Positions 7,332 through 9,437 of a DNA stretch of 9,437 bases are shown in pieces; the stretch's first letter is position 1; the number at the start of each line of letters is the position of its first letter. A program made the translations under genes and the position numbers. Under the pieces are notes generated by a model. That model saw only the letters and a program-made list of their open reading frames with translations. It was not told the DNA's origin and searched no databases. The DNA lies in assembly GCA_020443005.1 (NCBI GenBank), contig JAGRJA010000105.1:1-9437 (forward strand), given 5' to 3'. Source of the DNA: Pseudomonadales bacterium (GTDB lineage Bacteria; Pseudomonadota; Gammaproteobacteria; Pseudomonadales; UBA7239).

Positions 7332-8231
7332 TCAATGTTTGCGTTCAATGATGAATTTTGCCAGTTGCCTGAGATGCTCAGCCTCACCACCAAATCCGCT
7401 TAAAGCGGATAAGGCATTTTGGTGAAGCTCACTGACTTTGTTGCCGGCACCGTTGATGCCTAACAGACTGACATAAGTAGCTTTTGCCATGGAAATATCG
7501 GAACCACTGGTTTTTCCAAGAATTTCAGTTGAGCTTTGAACATCCAGAATATCGTCCTGAACCTGAAAGGCGAGCCCGATACTTTTGGCATAATCTTTAA
7601 GTTTTTCAAACACCACCTCTTCGTCTGAAGCTCCGCCAGCCAAGGCCCCCATCATCACTGAAGCCGTTATCAATGCGCCTGTTTTATGACGATGCACGGA
7701 CTCCAGAACTGCAAGGTCGATATTTTGACCGGTTGCATCCATATCCATTGCTTGCCCGCCGGCCATCCCTCCTGAGCCAGATGCTGCAGCCAGATGACGA
7801 ATTATTGACAACAATCTGGCGCTGTCGGTGGAGCAGGCCTTGCTCAAGAGTTCAAAGGCAAAAGTTTGCAAGGCGTCACCGGCAAGAATGGCAGTAGCCT
7901 CATCGTATGCCCTGTGGCAGGTTGGCTTGCCGCGGCGCAAGTCATCATTGTCCATGGCCGGCAGGTCATCGTGAATCAGCGAGTAGGCATGGATACACTC
8001 CACTGCAGCAGCAGCAGTGTCGATGAGTGGGCTGGTAAACGCTGGCGTGAAGATGTTTGCAGTCGCGTAAACAAGAGTGGCGCGAACCCTTTTTCCTCCA
8101 TCAAGACAGCTGTAACGCATGGCTGCTTTAAGTTTGGCGGCTGGCTCAATGGCGGGAGGCAGGTTTTCGGATAGAAAACGGTTTGTGCGTTGTTGGCATT
8201 CAGTGAAGAATTGCTGGAACGAAGTTGGCAT
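7332..8231 (-). CDS. ispA: Farnesyl diphosphate synthase (IspA)
   Basis: IspA adds two isopentenyl diphosphate units to dimethylallyl diphosphate, making farnesyl diphosphate for quinones, undecaprenyl carriers and other prenyl products; it acts in the cytoplasm. The 299-residue product matches E. coli IspA along its length. It has the GGKRVRATLVYAT segment (45-57) and the first Asp-rich motif LIHDDLPAMDNDDLRRG (85-101, bacterial DDxxxxD type). GGQAMDMD (158-165), HRHKTGAL (180-187) and the second Asp-rich motif FQVQDDILD (222-230) follow. The ending FIIERKH resembles E. coli YIIQRNK. Its ATG follows the xseB stop by two bases (TGA-GC-ATG) with only a weak ribosome binding site, so translational coupling to xseB is likely. 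Prenyl synthases of other chain lengths share the motifs, but the context (xseB-ispA-dxs) and overall match favour the C15 enzyme. Confidence 0.95.
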   Translation of the reverse strand: MPTSFQQFFTECQQRTNRFLSENLPPAIEPAAKLKAAMRYSCLDGGKRVRATLVYATANIFTPAFTSPLIDTAAAAVECIHAYSLIHDDLPAMDNDDLRRGKPTCHRAYDEATAILAGDALQTFAFELLSKACSTDSARLLSIIRHLAAASGSGGMAGGQAMDMDATGQNIDLAVLESVHRHKTGALITASVMMGALAGGASDEEVVFEKLKDYAKSIGLAFQVQDDILDVQSSTEILGKTSGSDISMAKATYVSLLGINGAGNKVSELHQNALSALSGFGGEAEHLRQLAKFIIERKH

Positions 8232-8233
8232 GC

Positions 8234-8464
8234 TCAGGCGTCACCGCCAGGGAAGTCGTCTTCATCGCCATTGGCCATGAGTTGCTTGACGCGTTGTTCG
8301 GCGGTTTCCAGCATTTGCTGGCATTCTCTGGTCAGTTTGACGCCTTCTTCGAAAGCCTTGAGTGCCTCATCAAGCGACAAGTCGCCAGATTCCATATTTT
8401 CAATAATCTCTTCGAGATTTTCGAGGGCATCCTCGAAATTCAGTGATTTTTTGCGCTGCGCCAT
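8234..8464 (-). CDS. xseB: Exodeoxyribonuclease VII small subunit
   Basis: XseB is the small subunit of exonuclease VII, which degrades single-stranded DNA to oligonucleotides; several copies join one XseA. The product is 76 residues, as usual for the family. Its all-helical body contains the family pattern NFEDALENLEEIIENMESGD (9-28), then LSLDEALKAFEEGVKLTREC and a final helix ending in an acidic tail (GDEDDFPGGDA). The start is placed at ATG 8464 (MAQRKKSLNF), because the family begins just before this FEDAL segment. An upstream in-frame extension to 8539 has no homology to it and would overlap the likely promoter. It is the first gene of xseB-ispA-dxs, the usual order in Pseudomonas-like bacteria. 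The catalytic partner XseA is not in the window. Confidence 0.95.
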   Translation of the reverse strand: MAQRKKSLNFEDALENLEEIIENMESGDLSLDEALKAFEEGVKLTRECQQMLETAEQRVKQLMANGDEDDFPGGDA

Positions 8465-8516
8465 TTTGCTTACCCGGAAGCCGGAATATGTGAAAGTAAT
8501 TCGGGAGCGAACAGTA

Positions 8517-8532
8517 ACCCAGCTGTCTGGGT
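8517..8532. repeat. Inverted repeat in the xseB leader
   Basis: ACCCAG (8517-8522) and CTGGGT (8527-8532) form a perfect 6-bp stem with a CTGT loop. It falls just at or after the predicted start of the xseB transcript, so it may fold at the 5' end of that mRNA. No T run follows, so it is not a terminator. Confidence 0.3.
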
Positions 8533-8537
8533 CGGTC

Positions 8538-8566
8538 AATATAACGCATTTGTTTTCAGGCGAAGA
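8538..8566 (-). promoter_or_regulatory. Candidate promoter of xseB-ispA-dxs
   Basis: On the minus strand TATATT (8543 down to 8538) matches the -10 consensus at five of six positions. The hexamer 17 bases upstream (TCTTCG, 8566 to 8561) is a poor -35. The predicted leader to the xseB ATG is about 67 bases. It faces away from the small-RNA gene, so the two are divergently transcribed. Confidence 0.42.
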
Positions 8567-8625
8567 CCGATGAGCTTAATGGCAAGGTTTTGGAAAGTGA
8601 GAGGTGGTAATGTTCAGGGTGTTGA

Positions 8626-8659
8626 CCAATGCTTGTAGGATATTTCCTACAAGCATTGG
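8626..8659. promoter_or_regulatory. GacA/UvrY-box-like operator (15-bp perfect inverted repeat)
   Basis: CCAATGCTTGTAGGA (8626-8640) and TCCTACAAGCATTGG (8645-8659) are perfect inverted copies around a TATT centre. The inner 18 bases (8634-8651) read TGTAGG-N6-CCTACA. The known upstream site for GacA/UvrY-type response regulators at rsmX/Y/Z and csrB genes is TGTAAG-N6-CTTACA, so this differs by one symmetric change in each half. The dyad centre lies about 68 bases before the inferred start of the GGA-rich RNA, a normal activator position. The function is inferred from the motif and from the RNA next to it. Other readings are a different dimeric regulator or a DNA hairpin with no such role. 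Confidence 0.65.
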
Positions 8660-8698
8660 AGACTTTAGCCACTATCGCCCTTCTGTCAAAAGAGAGAA

Positions 8699-8704
8699 AA
8701 TACT
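8699..8704 (+). promoter_or_regulatory. Possible -10 element of the CsrB/RsmZ-type RNA
   Basis: AATACT matches TATAAT at four of six positions and stands just before the first GGA hairpin. No -35 is visible at the right distance, which is compatible with a promoter dependent on an activator bound at the inverted repeat upstream. The exact transcription start is uncertain by tens of bases. Confidence 0.3.
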
Positions 8705-8705
8705 C

Positions 8706-8953
8706 ACAGGTTCATGGATGAACTCACATGGATTTCAGGAAGCGTACAGGGATTGTGCATTTTTCAGGATGAAGTGGCAAGGATGATGCTCACAGGGATG
8801 TTGTCGCCAGGGAAGATACGGATATTAGGTGACTTTCTCCTTTTGGCTTATTGGATAAGCCTGACCAGTTGACTACTATCTCATGGACGGTGGGAAGCTT
8901 ACAGGGAGTTGACCCTGCTGGCTAGCGTGCTAACCGGCAGGGTGTTTCCTTTC
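8706..8953 (+). ncRNA. CsrB/RsmZ-type small RNA (CsrA/RsmA antagonist)
   Basis: RNAs of this class carry many GGA motifs, often in hairpin loops, and sequester the translational regulator CsrA (RsmA), freeing its target mRNAs. Thirteen GGA motifs occur between 8716 and 8907, where about three are expected by chance. They start at 8716, 8730, 8738, 8750, 8767, 8781, 8796, 8811, 8820, 8853, 8885, 8893 and 8905. Several read CAGGATG, AAGGATG or CAGGGATG, very like E. coli CsrB. Two show the ideal layout: GTTCA-UGGA-UGAAC (8710-8723) and GGCTTA-UUGGA-UAAGCC (8845-8861). A third, GCGUA-CAGGGAU-UGUGC (8742-8758), is weaker. A strong terminator follows, and a GacA/UvrY-like box lies upstream. The length, about 250 bases, is between RsmZ (about 120) and E. 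coli CsrB (about 370). No credible protein is encoded here. Ends are approximate, and the exact subfamily (CsrB, CsrC, RsmX/Y/Z) cannot be chosen by eye. Confidence 0.85.
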
Positions 8954-8967
8954 TATCTTTTTTACTT
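8912..8967 (+). terminator. Intrinsic terminator of the CsrB/RsmZ-type RNA
   Basis: ACCCTGC (8912-8918) pairs with GCAGGGT (8937-8943). The stem continues inward with a T-G wobble, two G-C pairs, one C-A mismatch and TAG/CTA to a CGTG loop. A T-rich tail follows (GTTTCCTTTCTATC then six T). The long GC-rich stem and pyrimidine tail fit a rho-independent terminator closing the RNA before the next gene. Confidence 0.8.
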
Positions 8968-9182
8968 TTTGCAATGCATAAAAAATAGAACGGGCGTTTT
9001 CCTGGTCATTTTTCAATTCCCCGTCTTTTAGTCTGCCGGTTTCAGGGTTTTTAATTTTTCAGGCTGGCTGAACAAGCTCACTGAATCGCCGTTTTTCTTC
9101 TTTACACCTTTCGGCTTTCTTGCATTCGATGCTTTCCGCTACAATGCACCTCTTTTACTTGCAGATATAGATAGTTATTGCT
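8968..9182. other. AT-rich leader region before the 9183 gene
   Basis: This stretch of 215 bases has no credible coding frame and no strong hairpin. A possible -10 (TACAAT, 9140-9145) stands about 38 bases before the GTG start at 9183. The nearest -35-like hexamer (TTGCAT, 9120-9125) is only 14 bases away, so the promoter is uncertain. No Shine-Dalgarno sequence is seen before the GTG. Confidence 0.4.
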
Positions 9183-9437
9183 GTGGCTGAACCCATTGTT
9201 GTTTCATCTCAAAAAAACTGTTTTGAATACGCACTCAGTCACTTGCGTTTTGTGCCTTTGGGTTTCAACTATGATCATGACGAGCATTATCGCCTGATTG
9301 AGGATTATTGGGATGAAGAGTGGCATAAGGTCGAGAATGATTTTCTTGCCATGAAAGCACTGGGCGCCAATGTAGTTCGTATACATTTGCAAGTGGGTAA
9401 ATTTCTTCAGAGTCCGTTTGGTTTTAATCAGAAAGCC
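9183..9437 (+). CDS. Probable cellulase-like glycoside hydrolase (3' end missing)
   Basis: An open frame of 85 codons begins with GTG at 9183 and runs off the right edge. It follows an in-frame TAG at 9168-9170, and no ATG is available before the conserved part. The protein begins MAEPIVVSSQ, then LRFVPLGFNYDHDEHYRL (about 24-41) and EEWHKVENDFLAMKALGANV (about 48-67), continuing VRIHLQVGKF. The pattern of a Gly-x-Asn-Tyr strand, then W..VE.DF..M..LGAN.VR.HL, is that of the first strands of the TIM barrel in GH5-like (cellulase-family) glycoside hydrolases. The catalytic Glu residues would lie beyond the window. No signal peptide is visible, so the enzyme would be cytoplasmic as read. The assignment is from remembered family patterns. 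No ribosome binding site is evident. Confidence 0.6.
   Translation, partial: MAEPIVVSSQKNCFEYALSHLRFVPLGFNYDHDEHYRLIEDYWDEEWHKVENDFLAMKALGANVVRIHLQVGKFLQSPFGFNQKA

Noticed and set aside
8465..8539. N-terminal extension of xseB to 8539
   Set aside because: The added residues do not resemble the family, which starts near MAQRKKSLNF, and the extension overlaps the predicted promoter and leader hairpin.
8626..8659. The 15-bp palindrome as an insertion-sequence end, REP element or terminator
   Set aside because: No second copy or transposase is present in the window and no T run follows. The GacA-like core beside a CsrB-like RNA explains it better, although REP cannot be fully excluded without the genome.
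8604..8786. A 60-codon plus-strand frame overlapping the GGA-rich region
   Set aside because: It has no recognisable protein pattern, spans the palindrome and the first half of the RNA, and its content is explained by GGA repeats.
8990..9030. ACGGG (8990-8994) with CCCGT (9020-9024) followed by CTTTT as a second terminator
   Set aside because: The stem is only 5 bp with a 25-base loop, too weak to call.

Overview
The window is a chromosomal stretch from a gammaproteobacterium, most likely in the wide Pseudomonas/Cellvibrio/Oceanospirillum-like part of the class. This rests on gene order (hfq-hflX-hflK-hflC; xseB-ispA-dxs) and on how closely Hfq, HflX, HflC and Dxs resemble the Pseudomonas and E. 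coli proteins as I know them. Base composition looks moderate. Nothing resembles a plasmid, phage or insertion sequence. Species cannot be fixed without a search.

Left part (1-4431, plus strand): the 3' part of hfq (RNA chaperone), hflX (ribosome-splitting GTPase), hflK and hflC (SPFH partners of the FtsH membrane protease), then a small exported retropepsin-like aspartic protease 17 bases after hflC with a strong ribosome binding site. hflC is broken by an in-frame TGA (3167-3169) exactly where homologues have the Arg of a KWR motif. The reading frame on both sides is otherwise intact, so this is a recent nonsense change, a sequencing error, or a split gene.

Middle (4432-8464): ribA (GTP cyclohydrolase II) has its own probable promoter and runs convergent to a minus-strand operon xseB-ispA-dxs. 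That operon encodes the exonuclease VII small subunit, farnesyl diphosphate synthase and DXP synthase. Dxs makes DXP, the MEP-pathway intermediate that leads to isoprenoid precursors (and feeds thiamine/pyridoxal synthesis); IspA condenses the C5 units to C15.

Right part (8465-9437): a 718-base stretch without a protein gene holds the main hidden feature, a CsrB/RsmZ-type small RNA (about 8706-8953, plus strand). It carries 13 GGA motifs in 192 bases, several in hairpin loops, and ends in a strong terminator hairpin. About 70 bases upstream of its apparent start lies a 15-bp perfect inverted repeat whose core, TGTAGG-N6-CCTACA, closely resembles the GacA/UvrY box that drives such RNAs. The RNA should titrate a CsrA/RsmA protein encoded elsewhere. 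Beyond it, a protein gene starts with GTG at 9183 and runs off the edge; it looks like a glycoside hydrolase of the cellulase type.

Two global post-transcriptional systems (Hfq and the Csr/Rsm antagonist RNA) therefore sit in one 9.4-kb window. All protein genes belong to known families; the points most worth a second look are the unannotated sRNA with its operator and the interrupted hflC.
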